Positions 46,098-55,189 are shown, numbered from the stretch's first letter. The stretch: DNA of 64,000 nt from Flavobacterium rhamnosiphilum (GCF_004349195.1 NZ_SMLG01000002.1:1-64000); one strand, 5' to 3'. The notes: a model not told the origin generated them from the sequence alone. Translations and numbers: made by a program.

Positions 46098-46457
46098 CTA
46101 TTCACTCATTTCGTCATATCGCTCCGGAACTTGCGGATCATACAGCGGACATTTGAATTCTTCCATTATATTCACTAAAGTATCCATTGTCTTTCCTTCA
46201 GTACCATAACAATCAATTTTTATGCTTTGGGGAGTCGTTCTGATGTGAAAAGCACCCACACCAGTGTTGTTTTTCCAACTGCTATCGTCTACTTTTTCCC
46301 ATTTTGAGAATACGGAAGCGATTCTATTCAAGATAACTTGAACGGGGAGTTCCTCTAGACCTTCAATTTCAGCTTGTTCTTCTGTAATAGCTTCATAAAC
46401 TTCGTGATGGTTGAGATAAATTCCCTCTAGATATTTCCAAAAAAGCAATTCGTACAT
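46098..46457 (-). CDS. Hypothetical protein downstream of purM
   Basis: 119 residues, soluble and acidic, with no signal peptide. Readable segments are FWKYLEGIYLNHHEVYEAI and IRTTPQSIKIDCYGTEGKTM; no family recognised. It follows purM by 18 bases on the same strand and is probably co-transcribed. Confidence 0.65.
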   Translation of the reverse strand: MYELLFWKYLEGIYLNHHEVYEAITEEQAEIEGLEELPVQVILNRIASVFSKWEKVDDSSWKNNTGVGAFHIRTTPQSIKIDCYGTEGKTMDTLVNIMEEFKCPLYDPQVPERYDEMSE

Positions 46458-46475
46458 AGTATTTTGTTTTACTTT

Positions 46476-47654
46476 TTAATATTCGAAAGTTCCGTATTCG
46501 CTGGTAATAGTCAGTTTTTTGGTATCGGCTGCCGCTACTCTACCCACGATTTGTGCATCAACATTAAATGATTTTGAAATCGCAATAATATCTTGGGCAA
46601 CTGCTTCAGGAACGTAAATTTCCATACGGTGACCGCAATTGAATACTTGGTACATTTCTTTCCAATCTGTTTTAGATTGTTCTTGAATTAACTGGAACAA
46701 TGGCGGAACCGGAAATAAATTGTCTTTTATAATGTGCAGGTTTTCTACAAAATGTAAAATTTTAGTTTGCGCTCCTCCACTGCAATGCACCATTCCGTGA
46801 ATTTCATTAGAAGAATATTGGTCTAAAATTTTCTTGATGATTGGCGCATACGTTCTGGTTGGCGAAAGCACTAATTGTCCGGCATCGATTGGTGAATTTT
46901 CAACTGCATCCGTCAATTGTACTTGTCCGGAATAGATTAATTCTTCAGGAACCGCAGCATCAAAACTCTCTGGATATTTGGTTGCCAAATATTTCCCGAA
47001 AACATCATGACGTGCAGATGTTAATCCGTTGCTTCCCATCCCGCCATTATAACTTTTCTCGTAAGTAGCCTGACCAAAAGAAGCCAATCCCACAATTACG
47101 TCACCGGCTTGAATATTAGCATTATCAATTACTTTGCTGCGTTTCATACGAGCTGTTACTGTTGAATCTACAATTATAGTTCGAACAATATCGCCCACAT
47201 CTGCCGTTTCACCACCTGTTGAATGGATAGTCACGCCAAAAGAATCCAGTTCTTTAATTAACTCTTCAGTTCCGTTGATAATTGCTGAAATTACTTCGGC
47301 CGGGATTAGATTTTTATTTCTTCCAATGGTAGAGGAAAGCAAGATATTATCAGTTACTCCTACACACAATAAATCGTCTATATTCATGATTAAAGCATCT
47401 TGAGCAATGCCTTTCCAAACGGAAATATCTCCTGTTTCTTTCCAATACATGTAAGCCAAAGAGGATTTAGTTCCTGCTCCATCAGCATGCATGATAAGAC
47501 AATATTCTTCGTCTTGAGTTAGATAATCAGGGACAATTTTGCAGAAAGCTTGTGGAAACAATCCTTTATCAATATTTTTTATCGCATTATGAACATCTTC
47601 TTTGGATGCCGAAACACCGCGAAGCGCATATCTTTTTGAAGTATCTGAACTCAT
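46476..47654 (-). CDS. purM: Phosphoribosylformylglycinamidine cyclo-ligase (long Bacteroidota form)
   Basis: 392 residues. AIR synthase of purine biosynthesis (FGAM plus ATP to AIR). The N-terminal half has LIMHADGAGTKSSLAYMYWK and IAQDALIMNIDDLLCVG, the PurM ATP-binding signature. STGGETADVGD and a C-terminal CSGGAQTKILHF follow. It is longer than the enterobacterial enzyme (about 345), as usual for this phylum. A short hairpin CCTGC/GCAGG lies in its leader between promoter and start. Confidence 0.9.
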   Translation of the reverse strand: MSSDTSKRYALRGVSASKEDVHNAIKNIDKGLFPQAFCKIVPDYLTQDEEYCLIMHADGAGTKSSLAYMYWKETGDISVWKGIAQDALIMNIDDLLCVGVTDNILLSSTIGRNKNLIPAEVISAIINGTEELIKELDSFGVTIHSTGGETADVGDIVRTIIVDSTVTARMKRSKVIDNANIQAGDVIVGLASFGQATYEKSYNGGMGSNGLTSARHDVFGKYLATKYPESFDAAVPEELIYSGQVQLTDAVENSPIDAGQLVLSPTRTYAPIIKKILDQYSSNEIHGMVHCSGGAQTKILHFVENLHIIKDNLFPVPPLFQLIQEQSKTDWKEMYQVFNCGHRMEIYVPEAVAQDIIAISKSFNVDAQIVGRVAAADTKKLTITSEYGTFEY

Positions 47655-47698
47655 GTAGTATAGTTGTGAAGCCTGCTTTATGGCAGGTAGTTGTGCGG

Positions 47699-47706
47699 CA
47701 AAGATA
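47699..47706 (-). promoter_or_regulatory. -7 element of purM
   Basis: The complement is TATCTTTG, a full TAnnTTTG. Transcription would begin near 47693, leaving a leader of about 40 bases that contains the CCTGC-CATAAA-GCAGG hairpin (47672-47688). Confidence 0.55.
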
Positions 47707-48040
47707 ATTATTTTTTTGGGTTTTGCCTATGGGGTTTTCAAGTGTTTCGTTAAATCTACAATCCGTCTACAAAGTGTAGTTTTATTTTATTAAATTTGTT
47801 GTAATGTTTTATATATTAGACCATTATATATAAAAATAAATATCCAAATACCGTTTATCTTAATCGGTATTATCCTAAATTCATATAGATTTTAATTGAA
47901 GTTTATCAATAAATCACCTTTAAAAGTTTAACAAATTTTAAACCATGAATTAAACTTAGAAAAGTGGAAACCAGCGACCACTATAAAAAACGGGGCCTTG
48001 CCGAAAAGCCTTATGAGTAGGAAATTAAAACAACAATATC
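47707..48040. other. Spacer upstream of the DUF4242 gene, with a GC-richer leader
   Basis: TAAATTTG (47791-47798) is a full -7 match on the plus strand. The last part (47961-48020) is GC-richer and can form GTGG/CCAC (47964-47981) and GGC/GCC hairpins. It might be a structured leader. No known riboswitch class is recognised. Confidence 0.3.
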
Positions 48041-48322
48041 ATGCCTAAATATGTAATTGAAAGAGAGATTCCCGGTGCCGGTAAATTAAACGCCGAACAA
48101 TTGAAAGCTATTTCCCAAACTTCTTGTGGAGTGTTGGGTAAAATGGGACCCCAAATCCAGTGGATTAACAGCCAGGTAACCGCTGACAAAATCTATTGTA
48201 CTTATATCGCACCCAATGAGGAAATGATTCGTGAACATGCAAAACTAGGTGGGTTTCCTGCAAATTCCATCAATCGAGTATCAACAATCATTGACCCGAC
48301 AACCGCAGAAGAAACAGTTTAG
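48041..48322 (+). CDS. DUF4242-domain protein
   Basis: 93 residues, the whole length of the DUF4242 domain: MPKYVIEREIPGAGKLNAEQ at the start, then WINSQVTADKIYCTYIAPNE and EHAKLGGFPANSINRVSTII. It has no signal peptide. DUF4242 proteins are small ferredoxin-like-fold proteins, some annotated as nickel-binding; the true role is not known. It is a single gene. Confidence 0.85.
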   Translation: MPKYVIEREIPGAGKLNAEQLKAISQTSCGVLGKMGPQIQWINSQVTADKIYCTYIAPNEEMIREHAKLGGFPANSINRVSTIIDPTTAEETV

Positions 48323-48355
48323 CAAACTATAATTAAATGTATTTAACTTCAAAAG

Positions 48356-48384
48356 AAATGCCTTTCCAAAACGGAAAAGCATTT
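48356..48384. terminator. Hairpin after the DUF4242 gene
   Basis: AAATGCCTTTCC and GGAAAAGCATTT pair with one mismatch around AAAAC. T-rich on the plus strand and A-rich before it, so it may act in both directions. Confidence 0.6.
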
Positions 48385-48405
48385 TCTATAAAAAAACGTT
48401 TGTTA

Positions 48406-48515
48406 TTATTTTACAAATAACAACTCTCTGGACATAGTCATTATCTGCCAGCAACTCTAGCCTATCACAGTGGTTTGTGATGATTTCGAAATATAGTTTT
48501 ACAGTATTGCACTAT
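48406..48515 (-). pseudogene. Decayed remnant of the glutamine synthetase III 3' end
   Basis: Read on the minus strand, one frame gives CNTVKLYFEIITNHCDRLEL followed by LADN, and a second frame gives RELLFVK and a stop. The intact gene at 49469 ends with CDSVKPYFEVIREHCDKLEL, LVDN, then YRELLFTK and a stop. The remnant has lost about a dozen bases and the frame. Its inner border coincides with the stop codon of the OmpA-family gene. Confidence 0.8.
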
Positions 48516-49357
48516 TTTTTCACGACAAGAATTTCGACTCTTCTGTTAGCAATTCGTTCTGCTTCATTTTTTTCGGGCAACGCATATATGGGCCTAGTAC
48601 TCCCAAACCCTCTATGACCTAATCTTGAAGTGGCAATTCCGTTTCTTATTAAATAATCAAATACAAATTTTGATCTCCTGTAGGAAAGTTTTACGTCATT
48701 TGGGTTGTTGTTACAACAAATATGCCCGTAAATATAAATTTTTAATTGAGGATTCATTTTCAGAACCTGAAGAAGATCCGAAAGAATTGGCTCTGATTCT
48801 GTAATTATTTTTTCTGAATTAAAATGAAAATTCAAATTTTCAAGCTTTATTAAATCTCCTACTTTAGCAGTATTGACTTTTTCAATTAGAGAAACATTAT
48901 TTTTCGTTTCATTAACCGGAACTTCCTTGCCTTGCGTATTTTCAAAAGCTAAATTCCCGTTATCCGGTTTTTTCTTAATGGATAGCTTATCTTGATAATA
49001 AATTAAAACTTTTCGATTATCGCTTTGATTTTTTAATTGTTTAAAATCTTCTCCCAAACCATATAATTCAAGTTTTTCGCTCAGATGAACTTTATTAAAT
49101 TCTAAAAGTGCGAGTACATTATTAGCTCTTCTAAAAGACAATTCCTTGTTATAAGAATTGGAATCTATACTATCACAATACCCTTGAATCTTTAAAATTT
49201 CTTTGCCTTTTGAATGTTCTAACCATTTACAAAAATCATGTTGTGATTTTTCATTAATTATATCTTGATTAAAATTAAAAAACAAAACCAGTTTATCTTG
49301 AGCGAATAAAGTCATCGTTTTAAAAAACAACAAAACCAGAAGGATCTTTATTCTCAT
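48512..49357 (-). CDS. OmpA-family protein with two OmpA-like domains
   Basis: 281 residues with a signal peptide (ILLVLLFFKTMTLFAQ). The C-terminal half (about 165-281) is a typical OmpA/MotB peptidoglycan-binding domain: LNFHFNSEKI, LKIYIYGHICC, YRRSKFVFDYLI and NRRVEILVVK. Residues 25-125 look like a second, divergent copy (LVLFFNFNQDI, ILKIQGYCDS, ELSFRRANNVLALL). There is no beta-barrel part, so it is a periplasmic wall-binding protein. It lies between a glnA 3' remnant and intact glnA; its last base triplet borders the remnant. Confidence 0.82.
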   Translation of the reverse strand: MRIKILLVLLFFKTMTLFAQDKLVLFFNFNQDIINEKSQHDFCKWLEHSKGKEILKIQGYCDSIDSNSYNKELSFRRANNVLALLEFNKVHLSEKLELYGLGEDFKQLKNQSDNRKVLIYYQDKLSIKKKPDNGNLAFENTQGKEVPVNETKNNVSLIEKVNTAKVGDLIKLENLNFHFNSEKIITESEPILSDLLQVLKMNPQLKIYIYGHICCNNNPNDVKLSYRRSKFVFDYLIRNGIATSRLGHRGFGSTRPIYALPEKNEAERIANRRVEILVVKK

Positions 49358-49410
49358 AGTATAAAAAGTTATATTTTACCCTGAAATAACGCACAAATAA
49401 AAAAAATCGT

Positions 49411-49450
49411 ATAAAAAAACACCCGATTCACTATAAAAGTGCATCGGGTG
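49411..49450 (-). terminator. Terminator of glnA
   Basis: On the minus strand CACCCGAT-GCAC and GTGA-ATCGGGTG pair, followed by a run of T. Confidence 0.82.
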
Positions 49451-49468
49451 AAATTTAAAAAAAATCTT

Positions 49469-51658
49469 TTATTTTGTAAACAACAATTCTCTGTATTTAG
49501 TCAATGTCCAAAGTTCATTGTCAACCAAAAGTTCCAATTTATCACAGTGCTCACGGATTACTTCAAAATATGGTTTTACTGAATCGCAATATGCTTCAGC
49601 CATTTCTTGGGCATCAGTCAAAATATTTGCTTTCTTTCTTTCGTTTGTCATCGCTTCAACTTTAGAATTGATTCCTTCGATATGACCAGAAATTTCTCTG
49701 ATTAAGATGATTTGCTCTTTGGCAATCGATTCAAATTCAGCTCCAAAAATATCTTTCAAACCTTTAACATTTTCAATTAAAGTATTTTGGTAACGAATAG
49801 CAGTAGGAATTACGTGATTTTTAGAAATATCACCTAAAACTCTACCTTCAATTTGTATTTTCTTAGTGTACTCTTCCAATTCAATTTCGTAACGCGCTTC
49901 CACTTCAATGTGGTTCATGATACCCAATTCAGAAAACAAATCTAAAGCTTGTTTTGAAGCTCTCGCTTTTAATGCTTGTGGCGTTGTTTTGAAGTTGCTT
50001 AAACCTCTTTTTTCTGCTTCGATTTCCCAAGCATCGCTGTAACCGTCTCCTTCGAAAAGGATATTTTTAGAAACTTTGATATATTCTCTCAATACATTGA
50101 AGATCGCATCATCTTTCTTCATGTCTTTAGATTCAATCAAGCCATCAACTTCTTTTTTGAAATCTCTCAATTGTTTTGCTACAATGGCATTCAAAGTAGT
50201 CATTGCATTAGAACAGTTTGCAGTAGAACCCACGGCTCTGAACTCAAATTTATTTCCTGTAAAGGCAAATGGAGACGTTCTGTTTCTGTCCGTATTGTCC
50301 AAAAGTACATCTGGAATTTTACCTACTACATTTAATTTTAAATCTGTTTTTTCTTCCGGTGATAATTTACCGGCAGTTACGCCTTCTAATTCAGCCAAAA
50401 CTTTTGTCAATTGCTCTCCAATAAACACAGAGATAATTGCTGGTGGCGCTTCATTTGCACCTAACCTGTGATCATTACTGGCAGAAGCAATAGCCCCTCT
50501 CAACAATGCTTCATTATCATTTACAGCTTTGATCGTGTTGATAAAGAAAGTCAAAAATTGCAAGTTACTCATAGGCGTTTTACTTGGACTTAACAAGTTA
50601 ACTCCAGTATCAGTAGCCAATGACCAGTTGTTGTGTTTCCCTGAACCATTTACTCCTTTGAACGGTTTTTCATGGAATAACACTTTCAAATCATGACGTT
50701 CCGCCACTTTTTGCATCACATCCATCAACAAACAGTTATGATCAACAGCCAAGTTTGTTTCTTCAAAAATAGGAGCCAACTCAAATTGATTTGGAGCTAC
50801 TTCATTATGACGTGTTTTAACCGGAATTCCTAACAACATACATTCTTGCTCCAAATCTCTCATGTACGTTAAAGCACGAGTTGGAATAGAACCAAAATAA
50901 TGGTCATCTAATTGTTGGCCTTTTGCAGAGGTATGTCCAAGCAAAGTTCTTCCTGTCATCATAAGGTCAGGACGAGAATCTGCCAATGATCTGTCGATTA
51001 GGAAATATTCTTGCTCCCATCCTAAGGTTGCCGTAACTTTTTTGACATTTTTATCAAAATATTTACACACTTCGGTTGCAGCGTCGTCCATAACAGTCAA
51101 AGCTCTCAACAAAGGTGTTTTATAATCTAAAGCTTCTCCGGTGTAAGAAATAAAAACGGTTGGAATACATAAAGTAGTTCCAAAAATAAATGCTGGAGAT
51201 GTTGGATCCCAAGCGGTATATCCTCTTGCTTCAAATGTATTTCTAATTCCACCATTTGGAAAACTAGAGGCATCTGGTTCTTGTTGTACTAATTGAGCAC
51301 CACCAAATTTTTCTACCGGATCGCTACCATCATAAGAGGTTTCAAAGAAAGCGTCATGCTTTTCAGCAGTAGTTCCTGTAAGTGGTTGAAACCAGTGTGT
51401 GTAATGAGTTACTCCTTTTGACAGAGCCCACTCTTTCATACCCATGGCAATATAATCAGCTAATTTTCTGTCTATTTTAGTTCCATGCTGAACAGCACCT
51501 TGCACTCCTTTAAAAGCATCTGAAGTCAAATATTGCTTCATTGCTTTATCATTAAACACATTCGAACCAAAAATAGTTGATTTTCTATCGGTTTCTTCAA
51601 ATTGAACAGGCTTTCTGTTTGATGCTTCTCTCAAAGCTTGAAAACGTAATGTTGACAT
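49469..51658 (-). CDS. glnA: Glutamine synthetase type III
   Basis: 729 residues, the length of GSIII (GlnN-type), which makes glutamine from glutamate and ammonia. N-terminal part with FNDKAMKQYLTSDAFKGVQ, catalytic core with GWEQEYFLIDRS, KTRHNEVAPNQFELAPIFEE, GVNGSGKHNNWSLATD and the long C-terminal helical region. It is soluble and probably dodecameric. TATATTTG (complement of 51699-51706) is its likely -7 element. A decayed copy of its last 110 bases lies 950 bases downstream. Confidence 0.95.
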   Translation of the reverse strand: MSTLRFQALREASNRKPVQFEETDRKSTIFGSNVFNDKAMKQYLTSDAFKGVQGAVQHGTKIDRKLADYIAMGMKEWALSKGVTHYTHWFQPLTGTTAEKHDAFFETSYDGSDPVEKFGGAQLVQQEPDASSFPNGGIRNTFEARGYTAWDPTSPAFIFGTTLCIPTVFISYTGEALDYKTPLLRALTVMDDAATEVCKYFDKNVKKVTATLGWEQEYFLIDRSLADSRPDLMMTGRTLLGHTSAKGQQLDDHYFGSIPTRALTYMRDLEQECMLLGIPVKTRHNEVAPNQFELAPIFEETNLAVDHNCLLMDVMQKVAERHDLKVLFHEKPFKGVNGSGKHNNWSLATDTGVNLLSPSKTPMSNLQFLTFFINTIKAVNDNEALLRGAIASASNDHRLGANEAPPAIISVFIGEQLTKVLAELEGVTAGKLSPEEKTDLKLNVVGKIPDVLLDNTDRNRTSPFAFTGNKFEFRAVGSTANCSNAMTTLNAIVAKQLRDFKKEVDGLIESKDMKKDDAIFNVLREYIKVSKNILFEGDGYSDAWEIEAEKRGLSNFKTTPQALKARASKQALDLFSELGIMNHIEVEARYEIELEEYTKKIQIEGRVLGDISKNHVIPTAIRYQNTLIENVKGLKDIFGAEFESIAKEQIILIREISGHIEGINSKVEAMTNERKKANILTDAQEMAEAYCDSVKPYFEVIREHCDKLELLVDNELWTLTKYRELLFTK

Positions 51659-51698
51659 AAAAAATTATTTTATAGATTAAACCCCTAATATTTCGATG

Positions 51699-51706
51699 CA
51701 AATATA
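51699..51706 (-). promoter_or_regulatory. -7 element of glnA
   Basis: The complement is TATATTTG, a full TAnnTTTG, 40 bases before the start codon. No TTG is visible at the usual -33 distance. Confidence 0.5.
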
Positions 51707-51922
51707 ATTCAATTATTACTTTTATGAAATTTTACCTCTATTTTTTATGGGCAATTCTTTAAATTTATCAAATTCTTAAAAAAGACGCCTAATAATAACA
51801 ACATAATAATTTTAGCGACCCTATTTTTTTTAACTGCTGTTTTCATCAAAAAAATTAAAACAGCATTACGATGTAAAAGAACTTTAGATTAAAATATTTA
51901 TGGAAGTTAAAAAACCAAAAAG

Positions 51923-51930
51923 TATCTTTG
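51923..51930 (+). promoter_or_regulatory. -7 element of the TerC gene
   Basis: TATCTTTG is a full TAnnTTTG, 22 bases before the ATG. Upstream, TGCTGTTTT and AAAACAGCA form a hairpin (about 51834-51867) of unknown role. No yybP-ykoY manganese riboswitch pattern is seen. Confidence 0.5.
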
Positions 51931-51952
51931 TGCAACTTTAAATATTTCATTT

Positions 51953-52900
51953 ATGATTGTCTGGATTTCTTTCTTAGCAGCAGTAATGCTTTTTCTTGCT
52001 CTTGATTTAGGTGTTTTCAACAAAACACCACATATTATAAGTTCAAAAGAAGCTGGTAAGTGGACCGCAATATGGGTTGCGTTATCTTTTATGTTTTCTG
52101 GAGTAATCTACTGGCTTTACACCACGAATTACATTGAAAATCCAGATACTTTGAAACCTGCAGATGCGTCAATAAAATTCATCACAGGCTATTTAATAGA
52201 ATTATCCCTTAGTATAGATAATATTTTTGTCATAGCTATTATTTTCTCTGCCTTTAAAATCCCACAAAAATATCAGCATCGAGTATTATTTTGGGGAATA
52301 TTAGGTGCCATCGTTTTTAGAGGTTTAATGATCTATTTTGGTGTTTTGCTTATTAACAAGTTTTCATGGATGACCTATATTTTTGGAGGCTTTCTAATAT
52401 ATACTGCCATGAAAATGTTATTTAGTGGTGAAGATGAAAAATTTGAACCTAAAAAATCATTCATCTATAAGGCTCTTAAAAAAGTTATTCCTATCTCCAA
52501 TCACATCGACGGAGAACATTTCTTTGTAAAAAGAAGACATATTACAGCTGCTACACCTCTTTTTGTAGCACTTATAGTTATCGAAGTAATGGATGTCGTA
52601 TTTGCTATAGACAGTGTTCCTGCAATTTTAGCCATAACAAGTGATCCTTTTTTAGTTTTTAGTTCGAATATCTTTGCTATTTTAGGATTGCGTTCTATGT
52701 ATTTCTTTCTCGCCCATATGCTTGACAAATTTGCTCATTTGGAATACAGTCTTATTGCTATTTTGAGTTTCGTAGGTATTAAAATGCTGCTTCATGATTA
52801 TATTAAATTCCCAGAATGGGTGTCACTGGCTTTTATAGCAGTTTCACTTATAGCAGGAATTGTTGCATCTCTAAGAAAGAGCAGCAAAGAGTTTGTATAA
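51953..52900 (+). CDS. TerC/Alx-family membrane protein
   Basis: 315 residues with about eight membrane helices. The family blocks ELSLSIDNIFVIAIIFSAFK, HRVLFWGILGAIVFRGLMI and VMDVVFAIDSVPAILAITSD contain the conserved membrane Asp residues. Alx/TerC-like proteins export manganese, possibly loading secreted metalloproteins. It is a single gene, convergent with the ABC-F gene. Confidence 0.92.
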   Translation: MIVWISFLAAVMLFLALDLGVFNKTPHIISSKEAGKWTAIWVALSFMFSGVIYWLYTTNYIENPDTLKPADASIKFITGYLIELSLSIDNIFVIAIIFSAFKIPQKYQHRVLFWGILGAIVFRGLMIYFGVLLINKFSWMTYIFGGFLIYTAMKMLFSGEDEKFEPKKSFIYKALKKVIPISNHIDGEHFFVKRRHITAATPLFVALIVIEVMDVVFAIDSVPAILAITSDPFLVFSSNIFAILGLRSMYFFLAHMLDKFAHLEYSLIAILSFVGIKMLLHDYIKFPEWVSLAFIAVSLIAGIVASLRKSSKEFV

Positions 52901-52922
52901 TAATTCCGAAAACAGAACACAT

Positions 52923-52955
52923 AAAAAAAAGGAAATCGTGGGATTTCCTTTTTTT
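52923..52955. terminator. Shared terminator of terC and the ABC-F gene
   Basis: AAAAAAAAGGAAATC-GTGG-GATTTCCTTTTTTT is nearly symmetric and can stop transcription from both sides. Confidence 0.85.
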
Positions 52956-52981
52956 ATGCTATAAAATGTTCTAACTGAACA

Positions 52982-54616
52982 CTATTTTTCTATCTCACGC
53001 ATACTATCCATTTTCTTGTGAGCCAAGAAACCGGCAATATCTTCAAAATGCTCTACTACTCTTTTGTTTCCAAACTCGAAAACTTTAGTCGCCAATCCAT
53101 CCAAGAAATCCCTGTCGTGAGAAACCAAAATTAATGTTCCGTCAAAATCACGCAACGCATCTTTGATAATGTCTTTGGTTTTCATGTCCAAGTGATTCGA
53201 AGGCTCATCCAGAATCAATAAATTCACTGGTTCCAACAATAATTTTATCATTGCCAAACGGGTTTTCTCACCACCAGAAAGCACTTTCACTTTTTTGGTC
53301 ACATCATCACCCTGAAACATAAAAGCGCCAAGAATATCTTTAATTTTAGTTCGAACATCACCCACGGCAATATCATCAATCGTTTCAAAAATAGTAGCAT
53401 TTTCATCTAATAAAGAAGCTTGATTTTGAGCAAAATAACCAATTTGTGCGTTATGACCTATTTCTAAACTTCCACCATTTATTTCGATTTCTTTCATAAT
53501 GGCTTTAATCATCGTCGATTTTCCTTCCCCATTTTTCCCTACGAAAGCTACTTTTTCTCCTCTTTCAATAACCATATTTGCATTCGAAAAAACCACGTGA
53601 TCGCCATACGATTTTGACAAATCCTTTACAATTACCGGATATTGTCCGGAACGGGCAGCAGGCGGAAATTTTAGCTTCAAAGCCGAAGTGTCCACCTCGT
53701 CAACCTGAACAATTACAAGCTTCTCTAACATCTTAACACGGGATTGAACGGCATCTGTTTTAGAAAACGTCCCTTTAAAACGATCGATAAAAGTTCTATT
53801 ATCAGCAATCATTCGTTGTTGCTCATCATACGCTTTTTGCTGATGCACGCGCCTGTCTTTTCTAAGTTCCAGATAATGAGAATACTTGGCTTTATAATCA
53901 TAAATACGCCCCATTGTAACTTCGATGGTACGATTCGTAATATTATCTACAAAAGCTCTATCGTGAGAAATTACCACAACTGCTTTGGCTGAATTAATCA
54001 AGAAATCCTCTAACCATTGAATACTTTCAATATCCATGTGGTTGGTAGGCTCATCCAGTAAAATTAGGTCTGGTTTTTGCAAAAGGATTTTTGCCAGTTC
54101 AATTCGCATTCTCCATCCTCCAGAAAACTCTGAAGTTTGACGACTAAAGTCTTCACGGACAAATCCCAAACCGATTAGAATTTTCTCTACTTCGGCTTCA
54201 TAATTTATTTCTTCGATAGCATAAAATTTCTCGCTTAAGTCCGAAACTCTTTCGATTAATTTCATGTAGGCATCACTTTCATAATCGGTACGAATGGTCA
54301 ATTGTTCATTAATTTCATCGATCTCCGCTTTCATTGCAAAAACTTCTCCAAAAGCTTTCGAAGTTTCTTCCATCACCGTCGCACCATCTGTAGTCAATAA
54401 ATGCTGAGGCAAATAGGCCACAACAGCATCTTTTGGCGCCGAAATACTCCCGGTTGAAGGCTTGCTTTGACCCGCTATAATTTTAAGCAGCGTCGATTTT
54501 CCTGCTCCATTTTTACCCATTAGGGCAATTTTATCATTTTCATTTATAGCAAAAGAAACATCACTAAAAAGTGTCGTGCCACCAAATTGCACAGAGATAT
54601 CGTTAACTGTAATCAT
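52982..54616 (-). CDS. ABC-F family ATPase
   Basis: 544 residues and no membrane segment, with two ABC domains. The first has GKNGAGKSTLLK, signature FSGGWRMR and LLDEPTNHMD; the second GKNGEGKSTMIK, LSGGEKTRLAM and LILDEPSNHLD. A charged linker lies between them (about 230-310). ABC-F proteins act on the ribosome, resolving stalled or drug-bound states; closest in plan to YbiT/Uup-type housekeeping members. Resistance function cannot be claimed from the sequence. Confidence 0.93.
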   Translation of the reverse strand: MITVNDISVQFGGTTLFSDVSFAINENDKIALMGKNGAGKSTLLKIIAGQSKPSTGSISAPKDAVVAYLPQHLLTTDGATVMEETSKAFGEVFAMKAEIDEINEQLTIRTDYESDAYMKLIERVSDLSEKFYAIEEINYEAEVEKILIGLGFVREDFSRQTSEFSGGWRMRIELAKILLQKPDLILLDEPTNHMDIESIQWLEDFLINSAKAVVVISHDRAFVDNITNRTIEVTMGRIYDYKAKYSHYLELRKDRRVHQQKAYDEQQRMIADNRTFIDRFKGTFSKTDAVQSRVKMLEKLVIVQVDEVDTSALKLKFPPAARSGQYPVIVKDLSKSYGDHVVFSNANMVIERGEKVAFVGKNGEGKSTMIKAIMKEIEINGGSLEIGHNAQIGYFAQNQASLLDENATIFETIDDIAVGDVRTKIKDILGAFMFQGDDVTKKVKVLSGGEKTRLAMIKLLLEPVNLLILDEPSNHLDMKTKDIIKDALRDFDGTLILVSHDRDFLDGLATKVFEFGNKRVVEHFEDIAGFLAHKKMDSMREIEK

Positions 54617-54681
54617 TTAGATTTTTAGATTTTTAGACTGCTTAGATTTTTAGACTTCTCAGCAAGTGTTTTTTGAAAGTG

Positions 54682-54711
54682 CAAAGATAGATTAATTCAG
54701 GAATTGGACAA
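54682..54711 (-). promoter_or_regulatory. Promoter of the ABC-F gene
   Basis: The complement of 54682-54689 is TATCTTTG and a TTG (complement of 54709-54711) lies 19 bases upstream: a complete Bacteroidota promoter. The MITE at 54730 begins 18 bases further upstream, just outside it. Confidence 0.7.
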
Positions 54712-54729
54712 TTGAATAATTTATAACAA

Positions 54730-54901
54730 CAGGGCAAACGCATGAGTTTTAAAAATTGTCTATTTGATGAGAATTATAGAGCCAATAGATTTAATTCAAC
54801 TTTTTTTGACACAAATTCCACAAATTTACACAGATTAATTTGTGCTAATTTGTGGAATTTGTGTCAAATCTTTAACCGTATTTACTCATGCGTTTGCCCT
54901 G
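54730..54901. mobile_element. MITE with 18-bp inverted ends and 10-bp target duplication
   Basis: The ends are CAGGGCAAACGCATGAGT (54730-54747) and its exact complement (54884-54901). TTTATAACAA flanks it on both sides as a direct repeat (54720-54729 and 54902-54911). Inside, two 22-bp arms (54805-54826 and 54847-54868, TTTGACACAAATTCCACAAA and onward) form a perfect hairpin. It is 172 bp with no transposase. The 10-bp duplication and end type suggest mobilisation by an IS4-like transposase (inference). Confidence 0.85.
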
Positions 54902-54972
54902 TTTATAACAATTTAAATTTTGAATATAAAAAATATAAAAATTAAACGGAGCACAATAATAATATTTTTTTA

Positions 54973-54980
54973 TAGTTTTG
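54973..54980 (+). promoter_or_regulatory. Possible -7 element upstream of the L,D-transpeptidase
   Basis: TAGTTTTG is a full TAnnTTTG, but it lies 210 bases before the ATG and has no TTG at -33. If it is used, the leader is long. Confidence 0.35.
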
Positions 54981-55189
54981 TATCTGATATTTAGATATTT
55001 ACTAACTAAAAAAATCTTGTATTTGAAACAAAAGAAAAATCTTAAAAACAACAAATCCCTAAATCATGATGAAAACAGTAATCCATGTTTAAACAATGTA
55101 AAAACAGGAGAATAGTGTAGAAAACAAAATCGATGCGTAAACGAAAAACCTAATTTTTCTAGGTTGAATGAAAATTTAAAAACTAGTTC

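Noticed and set aside
54742..54945. 67-codon ORF
   Set aside because: It runs through the MITE, including its inner palindrome, so it is a translation artefact.
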